The translations under genes were made by a program, and so were the position numbers. This document shows, in pieces, positions 25,891-35,121 of a DNA stretch of 64,000 nt. The number at the start of each line of letters is the position of its first letter. Within the stretch, counting starts at the first letter, position 1. The stretch comes from Methylophilus sp. QUAN (GTDB lineage Bacteria > Pseudomonadota > Gammaproteobacteria > Burkholderiales > Methylophilaceae). Location: assembly GCF_015354445.1 (NCBI RefSeq), contig NZ_JADKYT010000001.1:558001-622000 (forward strand). The letters run 5' to 3'. Under the pieces are notes generated by a model. That model was not told where the DNA came from, searched no databases, and saw only the letters and a list, made by a program, of their open reading frames with translations.

Positions 25891-27666
25891 ATGAAAACAT
25901 TTGTGAATACCTTGGGTTTGATGGTGATAGGTGCCGGGTTGGCTGGATGTACCAGCAATCCGTTTGCGCCAACCAATCCATCAATTAATCCTAAAATTCA
26001 GAGCGAATTGGCGACATCAGCAGCCAAGGCCCAAGCACAAGTGGCGCCACCGCCGAAAGAGGTCACAGATGAGTTGTTTGAACCGCTCAAAATTGAACCG
26101 CCCAAGGCACTGGCTAAGCGTGTAGAGCCACGGTTTGACCTGGTGGTCAATAAAGCCCCGGCCGCTCAGGTGCTCATGGGTATTGTGTCTGGAAGCCCTT
26201 ACAGCATTGCCTTGAGCCCCGAGCTAAAAGGTGAGATTTCAATCAACTTGCGCGATGTGACCTTGTTTGAAGCGCTCAATGCCTTGCGTGATTTGTATGG
26301 CTATGAGTACAAAATGAATGGCAAGCAGATTTTTGTTGAACCGCAAACCTTGCAGACTCGCGTGTTCCAGGTCAACTACATTACCGGTGCGCGTAGAGGC
26401 ACGTCAGCGACGCGCGTGACTTCTGGCACCGCCAGTGGCTCAGGCGCCGGTGGTGCGGCCGGGGTGGCTGGTCAGGCTGCCGCTATGACAGGCACGGGAA
26501 CTGGCACAGGGACTGGAACCGGAGCGGCAGGAGCTTCCGGTGCCTCTAACCTTCAAGTGTATGCTTCCGATGTGAGTATGCGCACCAATAATGACTTCTG
26601 GGATGAGATTGCCGGTTCGCTGAGCAGTCTGGTTGGCGAAGAAAATGGCCGTAAAGTCGTCATTAACGCGCAGTCTGGCTTGATTATGGTGAAAGCCATG
26701 CCTAAGGAAATCCGCCAGGTTGAGAAGTTTTTGAGCCTGATGCAGGTGACCGTAGACCGTCAGGTGATTCTGGAAGCCAAAATTATCAAGGTGCAATTAA
26801 ACAGAAATTCGCAACAAGGGATTAACTGGGCAGCCGCACGATTCACGCGTGGTAGAGATGTCACGTTTGGAAATATTAATGGTAACAGTACCATAGCCCA
26901 GGATGGTGCTATTACTAATGGTACGGTGACAGCCTCACCAAGCTTGGTCCCTGCTGCTTTGGCTAACAGTTCACCTGTTTCGCTTGGTGGTTCAGTATTT
27001 GCACTTGCAGTCCAAGGCAAAGGTTTTTCTGCATTACTGACGTTTTTGGAAACGCAGGGCAATGTGGAAGTGCTTTCCAGCCCGCGTATTGCGACGATTA
27101 ACAACCAGAAGGCTGTGCTCAAAGTGGGTAACGATGCCTTCTATGTGACCAATGTGAAGACCAACGTGACTACCACTACTGGCGGTGCAATTGTGACGCC
27201 GGATATCCAGTTGCAACCTTATTTTTCTGGCATCTCGCTTGATGTCACGCCGCAAATTGATAAAGACGATAATATCATTCTGCACGTACATCCATTTGTG
27301 AGTGATGTGACGCAAGTCAACCGTACGGTGACGCTATCAAGCGCCAACGGCGGTACCTATACTATTCCAACGGCCTCCTCCAACATTAACGAAACGGATA
27401 GTATTGTGCGTACCAAAGATGGCAGTGTGATTGCCATTGGTGGCCTGATGTCGGAAACCGTCGACAATACACGCACTAAAGTGCCAGGGTTGGGGGACGT
27501 GAAATTCCTGGGTAATTTGTTCCGCCAGAAAGAGTTGGCCAGCATCAAAACTGAACTGGTGATTTTACTGAAATCTACCGTGGTGCGCAGCGGCGATAAC
27601 TGGGCGCAAGATATGCTTGAAAGTCAGGAACGCGTTGATAAACTGCAGAGTGATACCAGTTTTTAG
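25891..27666 (+). CDS. mshL: MSHA outer-membrane secretin MshL
   Basis: A 591-residue secretin that forms the outer-membrane pore for the pilus. A lipoprotein signal ends in the lipobox LAGC (Cys20). The STN/N0 domain lies at about 85-150 (NLRDVTLFEALNALRDLYGY), then a Gly/Ala/Thr-rich linker (165-215), an N1-type domain and the C-terminal secretin domain (about 370-570) with VEVLSSPRIATINNQKAVLKVG and the VPGLGDVKFLGNLF seal. In the linker five Gly-Thr pairs are encoded by a hexamer-like repeat at 26491-26520. It lies 65 bases after mshK. Confidence 0.9.
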   Translation: MKTFVNTLGLMVIGAGLAGCTSNPFAPTNPSINPKIQSELATSAAKAQAQVAPPPKEVTDELFEPLKIEPPKALAKRVEPRFDLVVNKAPAAQVLMGIVSGSPYSIALSPELKGEISINLRDVTLFEALNALRDLYGYEYKMNGKQIFVEPQTLQTRVFQVNYITGARRGTSATRVTSGTASGSGAGGAAGVAGQAAAMTGTGTGTGTGTGAAGASGASNLQVYASDVSMRTNNDFWDEIAGSLSSLVGEENGRKVVINAQSGLIMVKAMPKEIRQVEKFLSLMQVTVDRQVILEAKIIKVQLNRNSQQGINWAAARFTRGRDVTFGNINGNSTIAQDGAITNGTVTASPSLVPAALANSSPVSLGGSVFALAVQGKGFSALLTFLETQGNVEVLSSPRIATINNQKAVLKVGNDAFYVTNVKTNVTTTTGGAIVTPDIQLQPYFSGISLDVTPQIDKDDNIILHVHPFVSDVTQVNRTVTLSSANGGTYTIPTASSNINETDSIVRTKDGSVIAIGGLMSETVDNTRTKVPGLGDVKFLGNLFRQKELASIKTELVILLKSTVVRSGDNWAQDMLESQERVDKLQSDTSF

Positions 27667-27674
27667 GAGCGGGC

Positions 27675-28565
27675 ATGTACCTGCAGCATTTTGGCTTGAA
27701 GGAGTATCCGTTTACCATCACCCCGGATACCAGCTTTTACTACGCTACACGTAGCCTGCAAGAGGCGCTGAATACGCTATTGATTGCGATTCAGTCTGGT
27801 GAAGGCTTCGTGAAAATCACTGGCGAAGTCGGCACCGGCAAAACGCTGCTGTGCAGGCGCCTGCTCAAGGCGCTTGAGTCTAGTTGCATGGTGGCTTTTA
27901 TTCCCAACCCTTACCTGGATCCGCACGCCTTGTTAATGACGCTGGCCACCGAGTTTGGGGTGGCCTTCAAGCCTGATTTTACCCACCACGATATGATAGA
28001 CGCGCTGAACCGCAAATTACTCACTTTTGCGGACGAAGGGCGACATGTGGTGGTGTGCCTGGATGAAGTGCAGGCCATGCCATTGGAAACGCTGGAAGCC
28101 TTGCGTTTGTTGAGTAACCTCGAAACTGAAAAGCGCAAGTTGATCCAGGTGGTGATTTTTGGCCAGCCCGAACTCGAAGAGCGTATCAATCATCCTTCTA
28201 TCCGTCAGTTACGCCAGCGCATAGGCTTTGAATATCACCTCAAGGGCTTGCAATGGTCCGAGTTGGGTTTTTACCTGAATCACCGCATGCATATTGCCGG
28301 TTATCAGGGCGGCATGATTTTTACGCCTGCCAGCATGCGTTTGCTCTACCGCTATGCCAATGGCATTCCACGCTTACTGAATATCCTGGCGCATAAGTCC
28401 TTGTTGTCAGCGTTTGGTCGTGGCCAGCAAGGGGTGTCTGCAGAGGATGTGCGGGCGGCCATTATGGATACGCAAGCCAGTGTCAAGGCACAGCACCGTT
28501 GGCTGGGGCATGGTTTTAAATGGTGGCTGACGCTGCATACGGCTCTGGCAGGTCTGGGTCGTTAG
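27675..28565 (+). CDS. mshM: MSHA biogenesis AAA ATPase MshM (ExeA-like)
   Basis: A 296-residue ExeA/GspA-type ATPase of the inner face of the membrane. The start MYLQHFGLKEYPFTITPD is the family mark; Walker A is GEVGTGKT (50-57) and Walker B VVVCLDEVQ. ExeA relatives help place or assemble the secretin. The protein lacks a clear peptidoglycan-binding extension, as usual for MshM. AGGAG lies 7 bases before the ATG. It starts 8 bases after mshL and ends 20 bases before mshN. Confidence 0.87.
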   Translation: MYLQHFGLKEYPFTITPDTSFYYATRSLQEALNTLLIAIQSGEGFVKITGEVGTGKTLLCRRLLKALESSCMVAFIPNPYLDPHALLMTLATEFGVAFKPDFTHHDMIDALNRKLLTFADEGRHVVVCLDEVQAMPLETLEALRLLSNLETEKRKLIQVVIFGQPELEERINHPSIRQLRQRIGFEYHLKGLQWSELGFYLNHRMHIAGYQGGMIFTPASMRLLYRYANGIPRLLNILAHKSLLSAFGRGQQGVSAEDVRAAIMDTQASVKAQHRWLGHGFKWWLTLHTALAGLGR

Positions 28566-28585
28566 TCTGAATATTGGGGAAGCCC

Positions 28586-29779
28586 TTGAGCTTAATTAAT
28601 CAGGTATTACAAAACGTTGAGGCCCGTCAGGGCGGCGCAGCCACGGATGGCTGGGCCGGGCAGGTCAAGCCTGTGTTGTCGCATCAGGCGACTTCTGGTG
28701 GCTGGGTGAAGCGCTTAGTGTGGGGCCTGGTATTGCTGGCGTTGGCTGGCTGGTTGTTGACAATGAATTGGCCTATGCTGGCCGCCCGACTTCATACTGG
28801 CCAACAGACAGTTTCGTCCCAGCAACCGACGGTTGTTGCTGCTGCTGTCACACCTGCAGTGCCTGTGCGGGATGCTGCTACGCCGGATGTGCATCCTGCC
28901 TGGACGCCACCGCAACTCACCAAGTCATTATTTAGTGCATGGCAATCTGAAACTGACAGCCCTGTGGCTACGCGTGTCAAACCAGTCACGCCTGCCCAGC
29001 CAGTGCCTGCTAAAACCGGCGTCGCGCCGCAAATAGAAGGCGAGTTTACGATCAAGCCTGCCGCCCAGGCAGGTGCCAATCCTGTGGTGTCTGCCATTGA
29101 GCCGCCTTTGGACGTGGCCAATGCGCTCAAGCCCGCTAGAGCCGAGGACGAGTCTGGCCCGAAAGGCATCGTCAACAAGCAGATACGCCCGGAACAGGAA
29201 GTGAATGTACAGATTCAGCGCGCGGTAGACCAGGAGCAGAAAGGGCGCCTGAACGAGGCGCTGGGGATATTGCGCCAGGTATTGAGTACTTCGCCACAAT
29301 CCGAGGATGCGCGGCAACTCTTGGCGGCCTATTTGTTCGAGTCTAAGCAAGAACAGGAAGCGGTGGCGGTCTTGCAAAGCGGGATTAAACAATTCCCCGG
29401 GCAAATCGGTTTGTCCAAGTCGCTGGCCAAGTGGCAGATGGCACGCGGTCAGTCAGAGGCGGTATTGCAAACACTGAAACCTGCCGCCAACCTGTTCATA
29501 CAAGATGCCGAAGTGCAATGGATGCTGGCCATGGCCTATCAGCAAACTGGCCAGCACGCGGCCGCCTTGCCTCACTTTGAGCGTGCGATCACGCTACGGC
29601 CTGGGCATGCACCGTGGATTGTGGCGTATGCTATTTCCCTGCAAGCGGCAGGCCAGCCTGCGCAAGCCTTACAACAACTGCAACAGGCGTATAACCTGCC
29701 TTTAAGCGATCGGCTGTCAGAGTTTGTCGGGCAACGTATCCGCCAACTGGGCGGCACGGCCGTCGTGCGTAGCGAATAA
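28586..29779 (+). CDS. mshN: MSHA biogenesis TPR protein MshN
   Basis: A 397-residue bitopic protein: a short cytoplasmic start, one helix (about 48-66), a Pro/Ala/Thr-rich linker (70-205) and at least four tetratricopeptide repeats (210-390). The start is a TTG at 28586, because it gives SLINQVLQNVE, the conserved MshN opening, and has GGGGA 5 bases upstream. An upstream in-frame TTG (28574) overlaps that ribosome site. Last gene of the MSHA block; it ends 2 bases from the facing comF stop. Confidence 0.82.
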   Translation: MSLINQVLQNVEARQGGAATDGWAGQVKPVLSHQATSGGWVKRLVWGLVLLALAGWLLTMNWPMLAARLHTGQQTVSSQQPTVVAAAVTPAVPVRDAATPDVHPAWTPPQLTKSLFSAWQSETDSPVATRVKPVTPAQPVPAKTGVAPQIEGEFTIKPAAQAGANPVVSAIEPPLDVANALKPARAEDESGPKGIVNKQIRPEQEVNVQIQRAVDQEQKGRLNEALGILRQVLSTSPQSEDARQLLAAYLFESKQEQEAVAVLQSGIKQFPGQIGLSKSLAKWQMARGQSEAVLQTLKPAANLFIQDAEVQWMLAMAYQQTGQHAAALPHFERAITLRPGHAPWIVAYAISLQAAGQPAQALQQLQQAYNLPLSDRLSEFVGQRIRQLGGTAVVRSE

Positions 29780-29781
29780 GG

Positions 29782-30534
29782 TTATTCATGCTTTAGGGTG
29801 CGCGCCAGCACCACGGCGGTCACCCGCGTCGCTCCCGCCTGTTTTAATACCTTGGCCACCGCGTGCATGCTGGCGCCCGTCGTCATCACATCATCCACAA
29901 TCACCACATGTTGACCTTGCCATGATTGCCGCGTGGCAAATGCGTCACGCAGGCTGCGGGTTCTGGTTTTCATGTCCATGCCGGCCTGGGTCGGGGTATC
30001 CAGTATGCGCATGCATCCTTCATTATCCAGCGGGATTTTCCATGGTTGCTGCACTTGCTTTGCCAGTTCCAGCGCATGGTTAAACCCACGTTCTTTCACG
30101 CGGTTGAGATGCATGGGCATGGCGATCACGACTTGTGGTGCTGGTATTGGTAAGCGCGGTAATTGCGCCAGCAGGGCATTAGCTAGCAAGTGCCCCAGGG
30201 GAAGTTGTTGATGGTATTTGAATTGATGTAATAGCCGGTCTAAGGGATAAGCATAGCGGAACGGCGCGAAGGTATGGTCGAACGCTGGCGCATGTTGCAG
30301 GCAAACACCACACAATGCCCCCGATATATTAGGCAGTGCGCATTGCGGGCAATGTGGCGAGTGGTACCAGGGTAATAAATCAAAGCAATGGCTGCAAAGC
30401 GGGAGCGAGGTGGGGCTGTGCGCATTGGCTGGCGCATCACACAGCACACAGGGCAGGGCGGATCCTAGCCAGCGCTGACACTGTCGATAGAAGTGGGTTT
30501 GATTAAATTTTAATCTATTGTAAAAATTTTTCAC
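29782..30534 (-). CDS. comF: ComF family phosphoribosyltransferase-like protein
   Basis: A 250-residue protein with an N-terminal zinc site of paired cysteines (CVLC, CSHC, CPQC, CGVC within residues 30-85) and a C-terminal PRTase fold with the PRPP-binding loop VVIVDDVMTTGAS. ComF is needed for DNA uptake in several naturally transformable bacteria, where type IV pili bring in DNA; its chemical reaction is unclear. It is divergent from bioB, and the start of comF overlaps the putative bio promoter. Confidence 0.88.
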   Translation of the reverse strand: MKNFYNRLKFNQTHFYRQCQRWLGSALPCVLCDAPANAHSPTSLPLCSHCFDLLPWYHSPHCPQCALPNISGALCGVCLQHAPAFDHTFAPFRYAYPLDRLLHQFKYHQQLPLGHLLANALLAQLPRLPIPAPQVVIAMPMHLNRVKERGFNHALELAKQVQQPWKIPLDNEGCMRILDTPTQAGMDMKTRTRSLRDAFATRQSWQGQHVVIVDDVMTTGASMHAVAKVLKQAGATRVTAVVLARTLKHE

Positions 30535-30558
30535 GTCATATTTTAAACAACATATAAT
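30518..30558 (+). promoter_or_regulatory. Putative bio operon promoter with BirA-like operator
   Basis: TTCACG (30530-30535), 17 bases, TATAAT (30553-30558). Overlapping it is an imperfect inverted pair, TTGTAAAAA (30518-30526) and TTTAAACAA (30542-30550), spaced by 15 bases. This resembles the biotin repressor site TTGTAAACC-N14/15-GGTTTACAA at 12 of 18 positions. The CC/GG core is missing, so BirA control is only a possibility. Confidence 0.45.
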
Positions 30559-30597
30559 TCGCCCGGATTATTCATACAATTTTATTGCGTGGTACTT

Positions 30598-31629
30598 ATG
30601 GAACAACACACTTCTGCTGCCGGTTGTAGCAGCGAAATACAAACCTCTGTTATTAACCTCGATGGCTTGAAACCGTCGTCTGCCTGCTACCCTACGGTGG
30701 AGCGTTGGCAGGTAGCAGACATCATGGCACTGTTTGAGTTGCCATTCAATGACTTGCTAGATCGGGCACACACCGTGCACAGAGAACACTTCGACCCGAA
30801 TGCGGTGCAAGTGAGTACCTTGCTGTCGATTAAAACCGGCGGCTGTTCAGAGGATTGTGGCTATTGCCCACAGGCTGCGCGCTACCACACCGAGGTGGAA
30901 AATGAGCCGTTGATGAAACTGGACGACGTGTTGGCCGCGGCCAAAGCGGCTAAAGACAGTGGCGCCAGCCGTTTCTGCATGGGTGCCGCCTGGCGTGGTC
31001 CCAAGCAGCGCGATCTTGAACCTGTGCTAAAGATGATTTCTGAAGTGAAGGCGATGGGGCTGCAAACCTGTGCCACGCTGGGTATGCTCAAAGATGGCCA
31101 GGCCGAGCAATTGAAAGAGGCAGGGCTGGATTATTACAACCATAACCTGGACACCGCACCAGAGTTTTACGGTGACGTGATTACTACCCGTACTTACCAG
31201 GATCGCCTGGATACCCTGGACCGTGTGCGCAGCATGAATATCAATGTGTGTAGCGGCGGCATTATCGGCATGGGTGAAACCCGTGCCCAACGCGCGGGCC
31301 TGGTTGCGCAACTGGCCAATATGGAGCATCCGCCAGAGAGCGTACCGATTAACTTGCTGACCCAAGTGGAAGGCACGCCATTGCATGGTACGGACCCACT
31401 GGATCCGCTGGAGTTTGTGCGTACCATCGCGATTGCACGTATCACTATGCCAACCAGCTTTGTGCGTTTGTCTGCAGGCCGTCAGAGCATGGGTGAGGCC
31501 GTGCAGGCGCTATGCTTCCATGCCGGCGCTAACAGTATTTTCTACGGTGAGAAATTACTCACGACCGGCAATCCTGAAGTCGAGTCAGATAATGCCCTGT
31601 TTGCCAAACTGGGCCTGAAGAAAATCTAA
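30598..31629 (+). CDS. bioB: Biotin synthase
   Basis: A 343-residue radical SAM enzyme that inserts sulfur into dethiobiotin, the last step of biotin synthesis. The SAM cluster cysteines are C83, C87 and C90 ([14 protein letters not shown]). The second cluster ligands lie in the conserved [15 protein letters not shown] and [12 protein letters not shown] regions. I took the ATG at 30598; a GTG 9 bases upstream is possible and neither has a strong ribosome site. First gene of bioBFHCD-rhomboid, overlapping bioF by one base (TAATG). Confidence 0.96.
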   Translation: MEQHTSAAGCSSEIQTSVINLDGLKPSSACYPTVERWQVADIMALFELPFNDLLDRAHTVHREHFDPNAVQVSTLLSIKTGGCSEDCGYCPQAARYHTEVENEPLMKLDDVLAAAKAAKDSGASRFCMGAAWRGPKQRDLEPVLKMISEVKAMGLQTCATLGMLKDGQAEQLKEAGLDYYNHNLDTAPEFYGDVITTRTYQDRLDTLDRVRSMNINVCSGGIIGMGETRAQRAGLVAQLANMEHPPESVPINLLTQVEGTPLHGTDPLDPLEFVRTIAIARITMPTSFVRLSAGRQSMGEAVQALCFHAGANSIFYGEKLLTTGNPEVESDNALFAKLGLKKI

Positions 31630-32813
31630 TGAGCGATTTGCTGGAGTCCTTACGCGCCGACCTCGACAAGCGGCAAACACTGGGCCTGATGCGCCAGCGT
31701 CGTTTGCTGGATTCGCCGCAGGCCGAGCATATTACGGCCAACGGTCAGCCATTTTTGTCGTTTTGCAGCAATGATTACCTGGGCCTGGCCAACGATGCCG
31801 CGCTTGTCACTGCGCTGCAAGCCGCGGCGGCAGAGGCGGGCGTGGGCAGTGGTGCCTCCAATTTAATCACTGGCCACCACCGTTACCATGACCAGTTAGA
31901 GCAGGCATTGGCAACGTTTGTCGGCCAACCGGCTGCCTTGCTGTTTTCGACGGGGTATATGGCCAATATCGGCGTCGTCAGTGCCTTGATGGGCCGTGAT
32001 GATGCCGTATTTTCCGATAAGCTCAACCATGCCTGCCTTAATGACGGTGCCTTTTTGTCACGTGCCACACATCACCGCTTTGCGCACAACGATGTGGCTG
32101 CGCTGGAAAAGCTGTTGCAAGCCAGCACGGCGCGCCACAAACTGGTGACGGCTGATGCCGTGTTTAGTATGGACGGCGATATTGCACCGCTGACTGCTTA
32201 CCTTGAACTGTGTGAACGCTACGATGCCTATCTGTATGTGGATGATGCGCACGGTTTTGGTGTGCTAGGCCCGCAAGGCCGCGGTTCGCTCAAACACCTG
32301 GGCTTGCAGTCGCCACGTTTAATCATGATGGGGACGCTAGGCAAGGCCGCGGGCGTGGCTGGGGCATTTGTCGCCGGTGAAAAGATTGTCATCGACTACC
32401 TGATTCAATACGCCAATAGCTATATCTACACCACCCCGGCGCCGCCACCGTTGTCAGCCGCCTTGCTGGCTTCGGTCAAGGAAATCGAACACGGCGACGC
32501 GCGTAGAAAACAATTGTTTGACATGATTGCCTTGCTCAAAAGTGAGCTGTCACTCTCACGCTGGCACCTGCTGCCTTCTGAAACGGCGATTCAGCCCTTG
32601 GTCGTGGGCGATACCCATGAGGCGCTGGCATTGAGCCAATACCTGCAGGCACGTGGCATTCTGGTGCCTGCCATTCGTCCGCCCACCGTGCCAGCAAATA
32701 CCTCACGTTTGCGTATTTCACTCTCGACTGCGCACAGTGAGGACAATGTACGGGCACTGATTGCCGCTTTGCATGCCGCCGAGCGCGACATTCCGCCCGG
32801 GGCACAGGCATGA
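31629..32813 (+). CDS. bioF: 8-amino-7-oxononanoate synthase
   Basis: A 394-residue PLP enzyme that joins pimeloyl-ACP and alanine in biotin synthesis. It has the alpha-oxoamine synthase pattern: FCSNDYLGLAN, GSGASNLITGHH, the PLP-binding DDAHGFGVLGPQG and the Schiff-base lysine K239 in GTLGKAAG. Length is normal. It overlaps bioB by one base and bioH by four, so the operon is translationally coupled. Confidence 0.96.
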   Translation: MSDLLESLRADLDKRQTLGLMRQRRLLDSPQAEHITANGQPFLSFCSNDYLGLANDAALVTALQAAAAEAGVGSGASNLITGHHRYHDQLEQALATFVGQPAALLFSTGYMANIGVVSALMGRDDAVFSDKLNHACLNDGAFLSRATHHRFAHNDVAALEKLLQASTARHKLVTADAVFSMDGDIAPLTAYLELCERYDAYLYVDDAHGFGVLGPQGRGSLKHLGLQSPRLIMMGTLGKAAGVAGAFVAGEKIVIDYLIQYANSYIYTTPAPPPLSAALLASVKEIEHGDARRKQLFDMIALLKSELSLSRWHLLPSETAIQPLVVGDTHEALALSQYLQARGILVPAIRPPTVPANTSRLRISLSTAHSEDNVRALIAALHAAERDIPPGAQA

Positions 32814-33601
32814 GTTGTTTTATCGAAATCATGGGCCAAGGTAAACCATTGGTGTTGCTGCATGGCTGGGCCATGAATAGCGCCGTCTGGGAACGCGTAG
32901 TCAAGCGCCTGTCAGCCAGCTACCGCTTGTTTCTGGTCGATTTGCCCGGCATGGGCCAAAGCCGGGCCGTCTACCCCTATCATTTACACAGCCTGGCCGA
33001 AGCCGTAGCCGAGGAGATTCCTGGCGTCTCTACGATTCTGGGCTGGTCACTGGGTGGCCTGGTAGCGCAACAAATTGCGCTTAACCAGCCGGACCGTGTC
33101 GAGAAGTTAATTCTGGTCGGGACTAACCCTTGTTTTGTCAGCAAGCCAGAGTGGCCGCAAGGCATTGCAGCGCGCCACTTTGAGCAGTTTAACCAGCGGT
33201 TTGAGCAAGACTTTAATGCCACCTTGCTGAACTTTTTGACCCTGCAATGCATGCACGCCAAAGATGCCCGCGCGACCGTGCGTCAGTTACGCACGGCGTT
33301 CGCAGCTAAGCCAACACCAACGCAGGACAACTTGAACCAGGCGCTGGATATTTTGTTGCAAACTGATTTGCGTGAAGAGGTGGGCCGGATATTCCAGCCG
33401 ACCTTGCTGATACACGGTGACCGCGACACGCTGGCGCCGGTGGCCGCTGCACATTGGCTGGCCATGCATTTGCAGCGCGCGCAGTTGCGCGTGATTGCCG
33501 GGGCGGCGCATGCGCCATTCTTGTCACATGCAGATGCGTTCTGCGAATCCGTCGAAGCATTTATGGCCGATGACCCGTCCGAACAGCAAGTGAGTCACTA
33601 A
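32810..33601 (+). CDS. bioH: Pimeloyl-ACP methyl ester carboxylesterase
   Basis: A 263-residue alpha/beta hydrolase that removes the methyl ester from pimeloyl-ACP after chain elongation. The nucleophile is S80 in GWSLGG, the oxyanion region LLHGWAMN, the acid lies in IHGDRDTLAP, and the catalytic His in AAHAPFLSH. It overlaps bioF by four bases and bioC by one. With bioC next to it, the BioC-BioH route to pimelate is complete here. Confidence 0.93.
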   Translation: MSCFIEIMGQGKPLVLLHGWAMNSAVWERVVKRLSASYRLFLVDLPGMGQSRAVYPYHLHSLAEAVAEEIPGVSTILGWSLGGLVAQQIALNQPDRVEKLILVGTNPCFVSKPEWPQGIAARHFEQFNQRFEQDFNATLLNFLTLQCMHAKDARATVRQLRTAFAAKPTPTQDNLNQALDILLQTDLREEVGRIFQPTLLIHGDRDTLAPVAAAHWLAMHLQRAQLRVIAGAAHAPFLSHADAFCESVEAFMADDPSEQQVSH

Positions 33602-34467
33602 TGCAGGATGTTTACCAGATCGACAAGTCGCGTATGCGGCAGTCGTTTCACCGTGCCGCCAAACAGTATGATGCGGCCGCCATTTTACAGCGCCAGGTGC
33701 GCGAGGAAATGCTGAGTCGCCTGGATGTGGTGAAACTCCAGCCTGAAGTCATCCTGGATGCCGGGTGTGGCACCGGCCATGGTTTGTATGCCTTGCTCGG
33801 GCAGTTTAAAAAAGCACAAGGCATTGCGCTGGATATTGCCGAAGGCATGCTGGCACGCAGCCGTGCCTTATTTCCCTGGTATCAGTTCTGGCGGGCGAAA
33901 CCACGCTTTGTCTGTGCTGATATTGAGTCACTGCCCTTGGCGACCGCCAGTGTCGATATGGTATGGTCTAACCTGGCGGTGCAGTGGTGTAATGATCTGG
34001 ATGCTGCCTTGCAGGAATGGCGCCGCGTATTGCGACCGAATGGCCTGCTGATGTTTGCCACGCTAGGGCCGGATACGCTCAAAGAATTGCGCGCTGCGTC
34101 TGGTGCCGACCATACCCATGTTAGCCGGTTTATTGATATGCATGATATTGGTGATGCCCTCACCCGCGCTGGTTTCAGTGCGCCAGTGCTGGACGTGATG
34201 CATTACACCTTAACGTATGACACAGTGGAATCCCTGATGCGTGACCTCAAGGCCATCGGCGCACATAACGCCACCGCTGGCCGTGCCAAGGGCCTGAGCG
34301 GAAAAGGATTTTTACAGCAGCTGCGACAAGGCTATGAAGCGTTCCGCCACGAAGGCAAGCTGCCAGCCACTTATGAGGTCGTGTTTGTACATGCCTGGAC
34401 CGGCAGCCAGCCTTATACTGCGCCCGGCGCCAGCCCGGTCCAGTTTATGCCACGCAAAGGCAGCTAA
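33601..34467 (+). CDS. bioC: Malonyl-ACP O-methyltransferase
   Basis: A 288-residue class I SAM methyltransferase that caps malonyl-ACP so that fatty-acid enzymes can extend it to pimeloyl-ACP. The SAM site is ILDAGCGTGHGL (motif I, about residues 52-63), with DIAEGMLARSR and the VWSNLAVQWCNDL segment that is typical of BioC. It overlaps the bioH stop by one base and is 9 bases from bioD. Confidence 0.93.
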   Translation: MQDVYQIDKSRMRQSFHRAAKQYDAAAILQRQVREEMLSRLDVVKLQPEVILDAGCGTGHGLYALLGQFKKAQGIALDIAEGMLARSRALFPWYQFWRAKPRFVCADIESLPLATASVDMVWSNLAVQWCNDLDAALQEWRRVLRPNGLLMFATLGPDTLKELRAASGADHTHVSRFIDMHDIGDALTRAGFSAPVLDVMHYTLTYDTVESLMRDLKAIGAHNATAGRAKGLSGKGFLQQLRQGYEAFRHEGKLPATYEVVFVHAWTGSQPYTAPGASPVQFMPRKGS

Positions 34468-34476
34468 AGGGAACGT

Positions 34477-35121
34477 ATGCACGCGCTGCCACGCCATTTT
34501 TTTGTCACCGGCACCGATACCAGTGTAGGTAAAACAACGGTCACCGTGCGCTTGATGCAGCAGCTGGTGGCGCAAGGCTTGACCGTCATTGGCATGAAGC
34601 CGGTGGCGTCTGGTTGTGAGTGGGTGGATGGACGTTGGCAAAACGACGACGTATTGCAGTTGACTGCAGCTTCTAATGTCAGTGCGCCCGCTGAGTTGAT
34701 CAATCCCTATTGTTTTGAGCCCGCCATTGCACCGCATATCGCCGCCGCCCAGGCTGGCGTGGAGATCGACTTTAACGTGATTCGCGCGGCCTATGAGCAA
34801 CTCACAACCATGGCCGATGTGGTGATTGTGGAGGGGGCTGGCGGTTTGCTGGTGCCACTCAACGCTACCCAAACCATTGCTGATTTAATTCAGGCACTCA
34901 GTCTGCCTGCGCTGGTGGTGGTGGGCATGCGGCTGGGCTGTATTAATCATGCGTTGCTCACGGCGCAGGTGCTCAAGCAACGGAATATCGATTTTTGTGG
35001 CTGGGTGGCGAACAATATAGACCCGCAGATGTCCGTGCCACAAGAAAACTTGCAGAGCCTGATCACCGGCTTGCAACAGCCCCCTATGCTGCAAGTTCCG
35101 TTTCAGGAGTCACTTCACTGA
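34477..35121 (+). CDS. bioD: Dethiobiotin synthetase
   Basis: A 214-residue ATP-dependent enzyme that closes the ureido ring of dethiobiotin. The P-loop is GTDTSVGKT (residues 12-20), with MKPVASG and the VEGAGGLLVPL segment that binds substrate and metal. AAGGGAAC lies ahead of the start. It overlaps the rhomboid gene by one base. The partner enzyme BioA is not in this window. Confidence 0.95.
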   Translation: MHALPRHFFVTGTDTSVGKTTVTVRLMQQLVAQGLTVIGMKPVASGCEWVDGRWQNDDVLQLTAASNVSAPAELINPYCFEPAIAPHIAAAQAGVEIDFNVIRAAYEQLTTMADVVIVEGAGGLLVPLNATQTIADLIQALSLPALVVVGMRLGCINHALLTAQVLKQRNIDFCGWVANNIDPQMSVPQENLQSLITGLQQPPMLQVPFQESLH

